This document shows, one piece after another, positions 32,482-41,556 of a DNA stretch of 64,000 nucleotides. Position 1 is the first letter of the stretch. The number at the start of each line of letters is the position of its first letter. The stretch spans positions 124,001 through 188,000 of the forward strand of contig CAPGDO010000001.1 in NCBI GenBank assembly GCA_948616985.1. The letters are read 5' to 3'. Under the pieces are notes generated by a model. The model made no database searches and had not been told where the DNA came from. It was given only the letters and a program-made list of their open reading frames with translations. Made by a program: the position numbers and the translations under genes. Source of the stretch: MGBC163016 sp910588905. GTDB lineage: Bacteria > Actinomycetota > Coriobacteriia > Coriobacteriales > Eggerthellaceae.

Positions 32482-33699
32482 ATGACCGCTTCGAAGCCGT
32501 TCTCCGCTACCGGCAATCAGATGATCGCCGAGGCAATGCGCCAGGCGAACCCGGATGTCATGGCGGCGTACCCCATCACGCCCCAGACAACCATCGTCGA
32601 GAATTACGCGAAGTACGTGGCCAACGGTCTGGTCACCACCGAATTCGTGACCGTTGAGTCCGAGCATTCAGCCATGTCCGCCTGTGTGGGCGCTTCTGCG
32701 GCCGGAGCTCGCGTTGCTACGGCCACGGCCAGCCAGGGATTGGCGCTCATGTGGGAGGAGCTGTTCATCGCCGCAGGCATGAGGCTCCCTATCGTCATGG
32801 CGAATGCCAATCGCGCCCTTTCGGCTCCTATCAACATCCATGGGGACCACTCTGATGTCATGGGCGCCCGAGATACCGGCTGGATCATCTTCTTCGCCGA
32901 AACAGCTCAGGAGGCCTATGACAACACCGTCATCAGCTTCCCCATAGCGGAGGACAAGGACGTCCAACTGCCGGTGATGACCACGCTGGATGGCTTCATC
33001 ACCAGCCACGCCATGGAGCGCTGCGTCATGGAGGATGATGAGACCGTTGCCAAGTTCGTGGGCAGCTATGAACCGGTGAATGGTCTTTTGACCAGCACCG
33101 ATCCTATCGGAGCGGGCATGTTCGCCAACGGGTCTTCCTACATGAAGTCTCGGGCGGTGCTGCGTCGCGCCTGCCAGGATTCGCTTTCCATCATAGAGAA
33201 GGTGGGCAACGCCTGGGCCGAGGAATGCGGCCGTCCCTTCCAGCTGGTGGACACCTGGGAGACCGAGGACGCGGATCTCATCGTGGTGGTCTTGGGATCC
33301 GCTGCGGGCAACATGCGCCATGTGGGCCGTGAGCTTCGGGCCGCGGGTAAGAAGGTGGGCGTCGTGCGTCCCCGGGTATACCGCCCATTCCCGGCCAAGC
33401 AGATCGCTTCGGCTTGCAAGGGTGCCAAGGCTATCGCCATCATGGACAGGGCGGATTCCATCGGCGGCCAGTTCGGACCTTTGGCGGTGGACGTCATGAG
33501 CGCACTCTACGCTGAAGGGGTCAACATCCCCATGCACAACTATATCTACGGTCTAGGCGGCAATGACCTCACCAACGAAACGGTGATGAGCGTCTACGCC
33601 AACCTGGAGAAGCTGGCAAGCGGTGCGGCGCCAAGCGGTCAGCTGACCTATCTGGGCATGCAGGAAGCGGAAGGGGCTGAGAACGAATGGCTAGCATAA
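32482..33699 (+). CDS. porA: Pyruvate:ferredoxin oxidoreductase, alpha subunit
   Basis: 405 residues. The alpha-chain signature YPITPQTTIVE occurs near residue 30, followed by EHSAMSACVGASAAGAR and TATASQGLALM, which build the pyrimidine side of the TPP pocket. The C-terminal half contains the domain with VVVLGSAAGN and VRPRVYRPFP. It acts in the cytosol, decarboxylating pyruvate to acetyl-CoA with reduction of ferredoxin. It overlaps porB by 13 nt. Confidence 0.94.
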   Translation: MTASKPFSATGNQMIAEAMRQANPDVMAAYPITPQTTIVENYAKYVANGLVTTEFVTVESEHSAMSACVGASAAGARVATATASQGLALMWEELFIAAGMRLPIVMANANRALSAPINIHGDHSDVMGARDTGWIIFFAETAQEAYDNTVISFPIAEDKDVQLPVMTTLDGFITSHAMERCVMEDDETVAKFVGSYEPVNGLLTSTDPIGAGMFANGSSYMKSRAVLRRACQDSLSIIEKVGNAWAEECGRPFQLVDTWETEDADLIVVVLGSAAGNMRHVGRELRAAGKKVGVVRPRVYRPFPAKQIASACKGAKAIAIMDRADSIGGQFGPLAVDVMSALYAEGVNIPMHNYIYGLGGNDLTNETVMSVYANLEKLASGAAPSGQLTYLGMQEAEGAENEWLA

Positions 33700-34649
33700 A
33701 GGATCTTTCGAAGAGACCGGAGATGCTGGCTCCGGGCCATCGGCTTTGCGGTGGTTGCGGTGCTTCCATGGCCGTGCGTCAGGTGCTCATGGGGGTACCC
33801 GAGGACACCATGCCGGTGGTGGGTTGCGCCACCGGGTGCTTGGAGGTCTCTACCACCATCTACCCGTATGATTCCTGGAACGTACCCTTCATCCATAACG
33901 CCTTCGAGAACTCCGCGGCTACCGTCTCCGGTGTGGAGGCAGCCTTCAAGGGCATGCAGCGCGCAGGGAAGATCCCGGCGAACAAGAAGATGAAGTTCGT
34001 CGCCTTCGGTGGCGATGGCGGCACCTATGACATCGGCTTGCAGTCGCTTTCCGGTGCCATGGAGCGCGGTCATGACATGGTCTATGTCTGCTACGACAAT
34101 GGCGCTTACATGAACACCGGCATCCAGCGCTCCTCAGCTACCCCGAAGGGGGCTTGGGCCACCACCGCTGAGGTGGGCAAGGTGGAACAGGGTAAGCCTC
34201 AGGTGCGCAAGGATCTGACCTCCATCATCGCTGCCCATGGGGTTCCCTATGTGGGGCAATCCACTGTGGGCCATTGGAAGGATCTCGTGGCCAAGGCCGA
34301 GAAGGCCTTCGCAGTGGAGGGCCCGGCGTTCTTGAACGTGCTGGCACCCTGCCCGCGCGGTTGGCGTGTCGCCTCTGATCAGACGGCCGAGATCTGCCGC
34401 TTGGCGGTGGATACGAAGTTCTGGCCCCTGTTCGAGGTCGAGGACGGTGTATGGAAGCTCACTCCCGTCAAGGAGAAGAAACTGAAGCCCTTGGAGGAGT
34501 TCTTGAAGCCCCAGGGCCGCTTCAAGCATCTGTTCAAGCCCGGCAATGAGCATATCATCGAAGAGATGAAGGCGGATGTCGAGGCTTATTGGGCCTATCT
34601 GGAGGGGCGGGTCGAAGGCTCCAAGGACGCGAAGAGCCCGATCGAGTAG
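33687..34649 (+). CDS. porB: Pyruvate:ferredoxin oxidoreductase, beta subunit
   Basis: 320 residues. The TPP pyrophosphate motif is GGDGGTYDIGLQSLSGAMER, and DNGAYMNTGIQRSS follows; that stretch is typical of pyruvate-specific enzymes rather than 2-oxoglutarate ones. Four Cys (LCGGCG near residue 20, CATGC near 50 and one later) fit the beta-chain [4Fe-4S] cluster. With porG, porD and porA it makes a complete enzyme. A strong terminator follows. Confidence 0.94.
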   Translation: MASIKDLSKRPEMLAPGHRLCGGCGASMAVRQVLMGVPEDTMPVVGCATGCLEVSTTIYPYDSWNVPFIHNAFENSAATVSGVEAAFKGMQRAGKIPANKKMKFVAFGGDGGTYDIGLQSLSGAMERGHDMVYVCYDNGAYMNTGIQRSSATPKGAWATTAEVGKVEQGKPQVRKDLTSIIAAHGVPYVGQSTVGHWKDLVAKAEKAFAVEGPAFLNVLAPCPRGWRVASDQTAEICRLAVDTKFWPLFEVEDGVWKLTPVKEKKLKPLEEFLKPQGRFKHLFKPGNEHIIEEMKADVEAYWAYLEGRVEGSKDAKSPIE

Positions 34650-34686
34650 ATCAGGCTCTTCCGAGTAGTTGCCTCAGGCTACGCTC

Positions 34687-34720
34687 AAGAGGCGGGGGTG
34701 CCATCACCTCCGCCTCTTCT
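34687..34720. terminator. Bidirectional terminator after porB
   Basis: AAGAGGCGGGGGTG (34687-34700) pairs with CACCTCCGCCTCTT (34705-34718) with one G-U pair and a CCAT loop, followed by CT. It sits between porB and the convergent 77-residue ORF. Confidence 0.8.
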
Positions 34721-34730
34721 CATGTACACC

Positions 34731-34964
34731 CTATGATAGGCTCGGGGCCAGGCTGGGGGTGAATTCCGGGCTCGCAGTGATCGTGGACGGGAACATCGAG
34801 GGGGTTGCCATGTAGATGTTGCTCGTGGGTACGGCATCCTTCTCGATCATGTTGCCGATGGCTGAGCTTGCGGCCGCCTGGCTTATGCCCATGTTCGCGA
34901 ACCTGTCCATCAGGCCTGCGCAATACTTCGCGTCTATGGTATCGAGGGTGTTCATCTTCATCAT
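34731..34964 (-). CDS. Small unknown protein, 77 residues
   Basis: The ATG at 34964 follows a strong ribosome binding site (AAGGAG with 6-nt spacing), and the frame runs 77 codons to TGA or equivalent at 34731. The protein starts MMKMNTLDTIDAKYCAGLMD and ends in a Ser/Pro/Thr-rich tail. It has no signal peptide or membrane helix. It lies 136 bp downstream of the PucR-type regulator on the same strand and ends just before the bidirectional terminator, so a transcript and stop signal are in place. I do not recognise a family. The ribosome binding site makes it more than a chance ORF, but it is unproven. Confidence 0.45.
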   Translation of the reverse strand: MMKMNTLDTIDAKYCAGLMDRFANMGISQAAASSAIGNMIEKDAVPTSNIYMATPSMFPSTITASPEFTPSLAPSLS

Positions 34965-35099
34965 CTCTATCTCCTTCTCAGATGTGGTCTGCATCACTGA
35001 CGAAGAAGAGTCTACGGAGATAGGGTGCTGGAGGTTTCGTGGATCGTGCAAAGATGAGGCGCCTTCATTGTGCGAGAGCACAAGAGCAGCCGCTGAGTC

Positions 35100-36260
35100 C
35101 TAGAGGCGCCCCTGGGCGATGCGCGCCATCATGAGGACGAGGGTGAGCTCCCGATCGCTCAGGAAAGAGCAGCCAGTGGCTTCCTTGATCTTCTTGATGC
35201 GATACCGGACCGTGTTGGGATGCTGGTAGAGCAACTCCGCTGTTTCCTTCATATCGCCGAAGGAGAGCGCATAGGCTTCGGCTGTCTCATGGAGATTGCT
35301 CCCATGGAGGCGGTCGTGCTCGTCTAAGAGGTCGAAGATGTGCTGAGCGGTCCTCGCGAAGAGGCGGTCAGTGGACGCCGCGGCATGGAAGGCATCCAGG
35401 CGCAGCTGAGACCATCGCATGGCCTGAGCCTGCTCGATGCGCGCCGTCCTCAGAGCAGCCAATGCCTGGCGAATGGCAAGATCGCCCTCTTCTAGGGGCA
35501 TCTCTTGGGAGATGCCGCAGCGAACGTCTCCCAGCTGCTCCACGAGACGAGCCAGGTTCGCCTCGTCTATGGTGATGACGGTCTGCGGTTTGCGTGAGAA
35601 GGAGATGAACCCCATGAGGGTGCCCTTGTATGAGCCCGTAGAGCATCCTTCGACATCGGGGAAACGCTGGGCGTATTCGCTGAGCACCTCCGCAAGCGCT
35701 CCCTTCAGCGCTCGTTGAGCCGCTTCGTCATCATCGGCCGCCGTCAGTGCGATGCATTGGAGGGCGCCTCCCGTGGCATTCGCTATCTGGAAGATGGTGT
35801 TGCGGACATGGGCGCCGTCGGAAGGCTCCAGGAGCGATCCGATCAAGGCGCTCTGCTTGGAGGATTCGCGGTCGTGGTCGATGAGGTTCATGGCTTCGGT
35901 GATGATCCGCTCCATGTATTTACCCTCATAGAACAGGATGGGAACGCCTGATGCGGCCGAAGCCTTCGCTACGGGTTCGGTGACCTCCTTCAGGGCGACA
36001 GGCTTGATGGTGATGGCGGCCACGTTGCGACCGATCAGCTTCAGGAGGGCCTCTTCGGCAAGATCGGGATCGGCTTGGGCGAAACCCAGGGTGGTGAAGA
36101 TGCATTCACCCGGGATGAAGACCTCATAGCTGTCGAAGAAAGGTTCGTAATCGAGCGTCCCACAATTGATGACCGGGCGGCTCTCGTAGCCTTCGCAGGG
36201 ACAGGCGAGCCAGATCCTCTCGAAGACGGGGAGTTCGACGATATCCTGCACAGTGATCAA
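35100..36260 (-). CDS. PucR/CdaR-type transcriptional regulator
   Basis: About 386 residues from the TTG at 36260. The N-terminus (ITVQDIVELPVF, then PGECIFTTLGFAQAD) is the PucR ligand-sensing domain. The C-terminus (FGDMKETAELLYQHPNTVRY then RIKKIKEATG) is the PucR-type helix-turn-helix. These regulators sense metabolites such as purines, sugar acids or amino acids. TTG 36260 is preferred because AAAGG ends 7 nt before it, whereas an ATG at 36290 falls inside the likely -10 box. The nearest targets are the 77-residue gene or the oxidoreductase operon; the target is unknown. Confidence 0.85.
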   Translation of the reverse strand: MITVQDIVELPVFERIWLACPCEGYESRPVINCGTLDYEPFFDSYEVFIPGECIFTTLGFAQADPDLAEEALLKLIGRNVAAITIKPVALKEVTEPVAKASAASGVPILFYEGKYMERIITEAMNLIDHDRESSKQSALIGSLLEPSDGAHVRNTIFQIANATGGALQCIALTAADDDEAAQRALKGALAEVLSEYAQRFPDVEGCSTGSYKGTLMGFISFSRKPQTVITIDEANLARLVEQLGDVRCGISQEMPLEEGDLAIRQALAALRTARIEQAQAMRWSQLRLDAFHAAASTDRLFARTAQHIFDLLDEHDRLHGSNLHETAEAYALSFGDMKETAELLYQHPNTVRYRIKKIKEATGCSFLSDRELTLVLMMARIAQGRL

Positions 36261-36288
36261 AGGGCATCCTTTCAGAGAGGATGGGGGC

Positions 36289-36294
36289 ATTGTA
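36289..36294 (-). promoter_or_regulatory. Probable -10 box of the PucR-type gene
   Basis: TACAAT on the minus strand, about 29 bp before the TTG start. It overlaps the alternative ATG, which argues against that start. The -35 is weak. Confidence 0.4.
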
Positions 36295-36383
36295 TATCAC
36301 GGATGCCATCGGTGGGGAAGGGTTGCCCGTGCTGCCCTTCTCGGTGCGACGGGAAGATCGACGGTGCTCATAGCAAACATATG

Positions 36384-36389
36384 TACTAT
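36384..36389 (+). promoter_or_regulatory. Possible -10 box of the ruvCAB operon
   Basis: TACTAT lies 36 bp before the ruvC ATG in the divergent gap with the PucR-type gene. No LexA-type operator or convincing -35 was found. Confidence 0.3.
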
Positions 36390-36424
36390 CATGGGATGCA
36401 TCGGATGAGCCAGGCAGGAGGGAC

Positions 36425-36949
36425 ATGGACAGGATCGTCTTGGGAATAGACCCGGGGCTTGCCAACACGGGTTGGGGGATCGTGCAGCAGAGCGGCACGC
36501 AGCTCTCCTGTGTGGCCTATGGCTGCGTGGCCACTTCGAAGAAGACCGAGCTCTCCTTGCGGCTCAAGAAGATCCATGATCAGGTCCTGGCAGTGGCAAC
36601 GCGCTTCAAGCCCAGTTGCGTGGGCATCGAAACGGTCTGGTTCGGGCAGAACGTCACAGCCGCTTTCGGCACCGGACAGGCTCGGGGTGCAGCCCTCGTG
36701 GCTTGCGCAGAATGCGGCTTGGAGGTTGCGGAATTCACGCCCAACCAGATAAAGATGGCGGTCGTGGGCTTCGGCACTGCAGACAAGGAGCAGGTGCAGT
36801 ACATGGTCCAGCGAACGCTTCGCCTTGAAGAGGTGCCCAACCCCGATCATGCTGCTGATGCGCTGGCAGCCGCCATCTGCTATACCACCCATGACGGTTA
36901 CGCCCAGGCGGAGAAGCGCTTTCTGGAACTAGCGCGCTCCAGCACGTAA
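36425..36949 (+). CDS. ruvC: Crossover junction endodeoxyribonuclease RuvC
   Basis: 174 residues. RuvC cuts Holliday junctions symmetrically during recombination repair. The four acidic catalytic positions are recognisable in GIDPGLANTGWG (Asp8-type), GIETVWFGQN (Glu), and the C-terminal DHAADALAAAICY with its His/Asp pair. The start is preceded by GGAGGG. It is the first gene of ruvCAB, 36 bp before ruvA. yebC, often found upstream, is absent. Confidence 0.96.
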   Translation: MDRIVLGIDPGLANTGWGIVQQSGTQLSCVAYGCVATSKKTELSLRLKKIHDQVLAVATRFKPSCVGIETVWFGQNVTAAFGTGQARGAALVACAECGLEVAEFTPNQIKMAVVGFGTADKEQVQYMVQRTLRLEEVPNPDHAADALAAAICYTTHDGYAQAEKRFLELARSST

Positions 36950-36985
36950 CGTGCTGGTTGGCTCATAGGAGAAGGAGGACGGTCG

Positions 36986-37567
36986 ATGATAGCCTTTCTA
37001 GAGGGCACGGTGGCGCTCAAGTCATCAACGGGGGCGGTGCTGAACGTATCGGGGGTGGGTTATGAGCTGCTCATGTCCGCGTCTTCGGTCGCCCTGCTGC
37101 CCGCTGAGGGCAGCCAAGCCCATGTGATCACCTATCTTTCCGTGTCGGATAGTGGCGTTGTCCTCTATGGCTTCATCGAGCCTGAGGAAGAGGCGCTGTT
37201 CAAGGCTCTGATAGCAGTGAGCGGCATCGGGCCGAAGATGGCTCTCGGCGCGCTTTCGGCGCTGTCTCCCGAAGAGCTCTCTGCGGCGGTCATGGCTGAG
37301 GACGTGAAGGCCCTCTCCAAGATCCCAGGCATCGGGAAGAAGACGGCTTCGCGCATGGTGTTGGAGCTGAAGGGGTCATTGCCCTCCCTGGCGTCAGATG
37401 ATGCGCCTGGGCTGCAGAAGCGCTCGGATGCCTTCAAGAACGCGGTGGACGCGCTCTTGTCCATGGGGTTCACGAAGGCAGAGATAGACGTTGCTCTCCA
37501 GGGTGCCCCTGTAGATGCCTCAGAAGAGCTGTTGCTACAATATGCCCTGAAGAGGGTAGGCGCTTAA
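36986..37567 (+). CDS. ruvA: Holliday junction helicase subunit RuvA
   Basis: 193 residues. RuvA binds the four-way junction and recruits RuvB. The N-terminal OB-fold (MIAFLEGTVALKSSTGAVLNV in outline) and the helix-hairpin-helix motifs (VSGIGPKMALGALS and IPGIGKKTASRMVLEL) are intact. The C-terminal UBA-like domain that contacts RuvB (ALLSMGFTKAEIDVAL) is present. It lies in ruvC-ruvA-ruvB order. Confidence 0.97.
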   Translation: MIAFLEGTVALKSSTGAVLNVSGVGYELLMSASSVALLPAEGSQAHVITYLSVSDSGVVLYGFIEPEEEALFKALIAVSGIGPKMALGALSALSPEELSAAVMAEDVKALSKIPGIGKKTASRMVLELKGSLPSLASDDAPGLQKRSDAFKNAVDALLSMGFTKAEIDVALQGAPVDASEELLLQYALKRVGA

Positions 37568-37616
37568 CGGGAGCTTGGGGTCGAAGGCCCTGATCAAGAG
37601 AAGGTCGAAGGTTCGC

Positions 37617-38696
37617 TTGAGAGATGACATAGAGATAGAGGGCATGGTCTTCGAGGCTGCCAGCGCCCATCAGAAGGCTGCGAAGCCCGAGCTTGAGCCG
37701 CGGGGCGTGGATCCAACGCTCTGCGAAGAGGACATCACCATCGATCGGTCCCTGCGTCCGAAGATGCTGGCTGATTACGTGGGCCAGACGAAGGTGAAGG
37801 AGTCCCTATCCATCCTCATCCAGGCGGCCCAAGACCGCAAGGATACTCCTGACCACATCTTGTTCTCAGGCCCTCCGGGCTTGGGCAAGACCACTCTGGC
37901 CGTGGTGGTGGCCAATGAGCTGGGATGCAACATCCGCACCACCAGCGGGCCTGCCATCGCGCGTACGGGAGACTTGGCGGCCATCCTCACCAATCTGGAG
38001 GCAGGGGACGTCCTCTTCATCGATGAGATCCACCGCATGAACCGGGCGGTGGAGGAGGTGCTCTATCCGGCCTTGGAGGATTTCTCCTTGGATATCGTAG
38101 TGGGCAAGGGCCCGGCTGCTCGTTCCATTCGCTTGGATATCCCTCAGTTCACGTTGATCGGAGCCACCACGCGCACAGGGCTTCTCACTGGACCCTTGCG
38201 AGACCGGTTCGGTATCGCCTTCCGCCTGCAGTATTACACGCCAGAAGAGCTGGCGGGCATCGTGAAGCGCTCCGCTTCCATTCTGGAGGTAGACGTGGAC
38301 GAGAAGGGGGCTCTGGAGATAGCGCGCCGGTCGCGGGGTACGCCGCGCTTGGCGAACCGCATGCTCAAGCGGGTGCGGGATTGGGCGCAGGTCAGGGCCG
38401 GGGGATCCATCACCGAATCGATAGCCGCTGAGGCGCTCCAGTTCTTCGAGGTGGACAGCTTGGGGCTGGATGCCATGGACAACAAGGTGCTCGAAGTGCT
38501 CTGCGTGCAGTTCTCGGGTAGGGCAGTGGGCCTCACCACATTGGCCTCGGCCCTCTCTGAGGAGACTGACACCATAGAGGATGTCTATGAGCCCTATCTC
38601 ATGCAGCAGGGATTGATCGTACGTACGCCAAAGGGGCGCCAGGCAACGCCGAGGGCCTACGAACATCTGGGGCTCTCACTGCCCCTGGGTGTCTGA
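37617..38696 (+). CDS. ruvB: Holliday junction branch-migration ATPase RuvB
   Basis: About 359 residues. Walker A GPPGLGKTT, Walker B LFIDEIHRMN, sensor 1 ATTRTGLLTGPLRDRFG and the winged-helix C-terminal part (GLIVRTPKGRQATPRA) match RuvB, the hexameric motor of RuvAB. The start is uncertain. TTG 37617 (RDDIEIEG) is preferred because GAAGG lies 5 nt before it; a longer TTG at 37575 and an ATG eight codons further are alternatives. The conserved core starts at SLRPKMLADYVGQ. Confidence 0.95.
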   Translation: MRDDIEIEGMVFEAASAHQKAAKPELEPRGVDPTLCEEDITIDRSLRPKMLADYVGQTKVKESLSILIQAAQDRKDTPDHILFSGPPGLGKTTLAVVVANELGCNIRTTSGPAIARTGDLAAILTNLEAGDVLFIDEIHRMNRAVEEVLYPALEDFSLDIVVGKGPAARSIRLDIPQFTLIGATTRTGLLTGPLRDRFGIAFRLQYYTPEELAGIVKRSASILEVDVDEKGALEIARRSRGTPRLANRMLKRVRDWAQVRAGGSITESIAAEALQFFEVDSLGLDAMDNKVLEVLCVQFSGRAVGLTTLASALSEETDTIEDVYEPYLMQQGLIVRTPKGRQATPRAYEHLGLSLPLGV

Positions 38697-38714
38697 GAAA
38701 GGAAAGGGATCGTC

Positions 38715-39854
38715 ATGGGTAACTGTGATCAGGTGGCCGCCATCACTGGTGGCAAGGTGTTCTACGGGAACGGGTTCGAAACCAAGGATGTCTTCGTCAA
38801 GGAGGACAGGTTCGCCGCTGCGAAGGGTGAGGGGGCGAATATCAGCGCTGAGGGGTGCATCGTCATCCCCGGCTTGGTGGACATACACTTCCATGGCGCA
38901 GCAGGGGGGGACATCAGCGACGGGGACGAAGCGGGGCTCCATGCCCTTACAGCCTATGAGGCCTCCCGGGGCATCACGGCGGTATGCCCCGCTACCATGA
39001 CCCTTTCCTTCGAGCAGCTCTCTGCCGCCATGGAGGTGGCTCGTAGCTTCGATCCAGCCTGCAATGAGGCTGATCTTGTGGGCATCAACCTGGAAGGCCC
39101 CTATATCTCTCCCTCGAAGGTAGGGGCGCAGAACCCGGAATACGTTCGCAATCCCGATGCGGATGAATTCAAGCAGCTGCAATCCATGGCGGATGGGCTC
39201 ATCAAGCTGGTGGATATAGCCCCTGAGGAGCCCGGTTCCGATGCCTTCATCGAGGAGATGAAGGATGAGGTGCGGATATCCATTGCCCATTCCTGTGCCG
39301 ACTATGACGCAGCGCGTCATGCCTTCGAAAAGGGTGCGCGTCATCTGACCCATCTCTACAACGCCATGGACCCCATGCACCACCGCAAGCCTGGCCCTAT
39401 CCCGGCAGCGGCTGAGCGCGATGACGTTACCGCTGAGATCATCGCAGACGGGGTGCATATCCATCCGTCCATGGTGCGCTTGGCGTTCAATATGTTCGGC
39501 GATGACCGGATGATCCTCATCTCTGACACGCTGCGCGCGGCGGGGCTTGAGGACGGCACCTATGACCTGGGAGGCCAAGACGTCACTGTTCGGGGCCCTG
39601 AAGCGCGCATCGCCAATGGAGCCTTAGCCGGGTCTGTGAGCGATCTCATGCGCTGCTTCCGCGTAGCGGTGAAGGAGATGGATATCCCGCTCGTGAGCGC
39701 AGTGAAGGCGGCCACCATCAATCCGGCGCGGGCCATCCGGATAGAGGGCGAATACGGCAGCATCCAAGAGGGTCATGTGGCCGATGCGGTCATCTTGGAT
39801 GAGGACACCTTGGATATCGTTCAGGTCATCCTACGAGGCCGGGCCATCCTGTAG
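38715..39854 (+). CDS. nagA: N-acetylglucosamine-6-phosphate deacetylase
   Basis: 379 residues, an amidohydrolase of the NagA family removing acetate from GlcNAc-6-phosphate. The metal ligands are seen in DIHFHGAAGGD, NLEGPYISPSKVG (Glu), IAHSCADYD and the HLYNAMDPMHHRKPG loop. The catalytic Asp is in ISDTLRAAGL. Together with nagB (23.5 kb) it feeds amino sugars into glycolysis. The ATG follows GAAAGGAAAGGG; it is 18 bp after ruvB. It ends before a hairpin shared with the convergent DUF1846 gene. Confidence 0.95.
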   Translation: MGNCDQVAAITGGKVFYGNGFETKDVFVKEDRFAAAKGEGANISAEGCIVIPGLVDIHFHGAAGGDISDGDEAGLHALTAYEASRGITAVCPATMTLSFEQLSAAMEVARSFDPACNEADLVGINLEGPYISPSKVGAQNPEYVRNPDADEFKQLQSMADGLIKLVDIAPEEPGSDAFIEEMKDEVRISIAHSCADYDAARHAFEKGARHLTHLYNAMDPMHHRKPGPIPAAAERDDVTAEIIADGVHIHPSMVRLAFNMFGDDRMILISDTLRAAGLEDGTYDLGGQDVTVRGPEARIANGALAGSVSDLMRCFRVAVKEMDIPLVSAVKAATINPARAIRIEGEYGSIQEGHVADAVILDEDTLDIVQVILRGRAIL

Positions 39855-39876
39855 TTCGATCCTGCAGCCTGCTCAC

Positions 39877-39910
39877 GATGCGGATGGCCTCGTTGGAGGC
39901 GGTCCGCATC
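39877..39910. terminator. Hairpin between convergent nagA and DUF1846 genes
   Basis: GATGCGGA (39877-39884) pairs with TCCGCATC (39903-39910), with an inner CCTC/GAGG stem and a GTTG loop. It has no long U-run but lies exactly between two convergent genes, so it probably acts as a two-way terminator. Confidence 0.5.
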
Positions 39911-39916
39911 AGGGAC

Positions 39917-41398
39917 CTACTTGTGGTAATACCGATGGGACTCGAACTTCGGTTCGCAGCAGACGTTGACCCCCAGGGTGCGGTAGAGCTTCTCGTCGGT
40001 CCCGGATATGATGACCGTGAAATAGGCGTCGCAACCCCGGAGCTTATCGGCATTGTCTATCAGCCGTTCGGCTAGGGGGTTCGTAGACGAGCTCACCGAA
40101 AGCGCCAGGAGCGTCTCATCGGAATGGAGGCGCGGGTTGGTGTTGCCCAGGTGCTCCGTCTTCAAGTGGCAGATGGGCTCCAGGACGTCATCGGAGATGA
40201 CATCCACATCATCATCTACGCCGGATACCCCCTTGAGCGCATTCATCAGAAGAGCCGATGCCGCCCCCAGGAGGTTCCCTGTCTTTCCGGTGACCACCGA
40301 ACCGTCCGGGAGCACCATGGCTCCGGCGGGTCCGCCGGTCATCTCAGCTTTGAGCAGGCACGCGGAGCGCGCGGGCGAGAGGTTCGTGGTGATATCCGCC
40401 TGGTTCATGAGGATCTCGATCTTCTCGAGGGCCCTCTGACCAGAACCCGTGCGCTTCACCTCGGTGGCGGCCGTGAAATAGCGGCGCACGATCTCCTCTT
40501 CGCCAGCTCGGCGGCAGGCTTCGTCATCTTCGATGGCCAGCCCCGCCATGTTGACCCCCATGTCCGTCGGGCTCTTATAGGGGCACTCTCCCATGATGCG
40601 CTCCATGGTGGAGCGTAGCACCGGGAAGATGTCTACGTCCCGGTTGTAGTTGACGGTGGTCTTGCCATAGGCATCCAGATGGAACGGGTCGATGATGTTG
40701 TTGTCATCCAGGTCAGCTGTGGCAGCCTCGTAGGCTATGTTCACGGGATGGGTGAGCGGGAGGTTCCAGACGGGGAATGTCTCGTACTTGGCATAGCCCG
40801 CCACGATCCCGCGCTTGAACTCGTGGTAGAGCTGGGAGAGGCAGGTGGCCATCTTCCCTGACCCGGGTCCCGGAGCGGTCACCACCACCAACGGCTTGGT
40901 GGTCTCGATGAACTCATTGCGCCCGAATCCCTCTTCGGACACGATATGGTCTATATCGTGGGGATACCCGGCAATGGGGTAGTGCAGATAGCTCACGATG
41001 CCCATATCCGTGATGCGGCGTCGGAAGGCGTCTGCATCCGGTTGGTTCTCATAGCGGGTGATGACCACGCTCCCTATCATGAACCCCATAGAGCGGAAGA
41101 TGTCCATCAGCCGCAGCACGTCTTCGTCATAGGTGATGCCCAGATCCCCGCGGATCTTCGATTTCTCTATGTCGTTGGCGTTGATGGCGATCACGATCTC
41201 AACGTCATCGGCCATGGATTGCAGCATCCGGATCTTGGAATCAGGCTCGAAGCCGGGCAGCACCCGGGAGGCGTGATAGTCATCGAAGAGCTTCCCGCCG
41301 AATTCCAAGTAGAGCTTGCCGCCGAAGCGGTCGATGCGCTCCTTGATATGCTCGGCCTGGAGGGTGATGTACTTCTCGTTATCGAAACCTGTCCTCAT
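39917..41398 (-). CDS. DUF1846 family protein
   Basis: 493 residues, matching the DUF1846 family in length and layout. It begins with GFDNEKYITLQAEHIKERID, has a nucleotide-like GPGSGKM stretch near residue 178 within VVVTAPGPGSGKMATCLSQL, and ends with YFTVIISGTDEKLYRTLGVN in outline. The function of the family is unknown; structures exist for other members. It is divergently transcribed from xerD. The ATG follows CAGGAGGTCC on the minus strand, a strong ribosome binding site. Confidence 0.9.
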   Translation of the reverse strand: MRTGFDNEKYITLQAEHIKERIDRFGGKLYLEFGGKLFDDYHASRVLPGFEPDSKIRMLQSMADDVEIVIAINANDIEKSKIRGDLGITYDEDVLRLMDIFRSMGFMIGSVVITRYENQPDADAFRRRITDMGIVSYLHYPIAGYPHDIDHIVSEEGFGRNEFIETTKPLVVVTAPGPGSGKMATCLSQLYHEFKRGIVAGYAKYETFPVWNLPLTHPVNIAYEAATADLDDNNIIDPFHLDAYGKTTVNYNRDVDIFPVLRSTMERIMGECPYKSPTDMGVNMAGLAIEDDEACRRAGEEEIVRRYFTAATEVKRTGSGQRALEKIEILMNQADITTNLSPARSACLLKAEMTGGPAGAMVLPDGSVVTGKTGNLLGAASALLMNALKGVSGVDDDVDVISDDVLEPICHLKTEHLGNTNPRLHSDETLLALSVSSSTNPLAERLIDNADKLRGCDAYFTVIISGTDEKLYRTLGVNVCCEPKFESHRYYHK

Positions 41399-41439
41399 GG
41401 GACCTCCTGAGGAGATGGGCGGGATATTCGCTAGTGCTG

Positions 41440-41445
41440 ATTATA
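41440..41445 (-). promoter_or_regulatory. -10 box of the DUF1846 gene
   Basis: A perfect TATAAT on the minus strand, 42 bp before the start codon. The -35 at 16-18 nt is weak. Confidence 0.5.
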
Positions 41446-41468
41446 GATGCTCAAGGCCTGCGCATCTG

Positions 41469-41496
41469 TTAAGGAGCTGTAAAAGCGTGCTATCAT
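41469..41496 (+). promoter_or_regulatory. Promoter of xerD
   Basis: TTAAGG (41469-41474) and extended TGCTATCAT (TATCAT at 41491-41496) are 16 nt apart. It is divergent from the DUF1846 promoter. Confidence 0.5.
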
Positions 41497-41556
41497 TCGC
41501 GCCGCCATCCAGCATCAGGGGGTTGGATGCGGCTAAGAGGAGGATGGTCACCTTCC

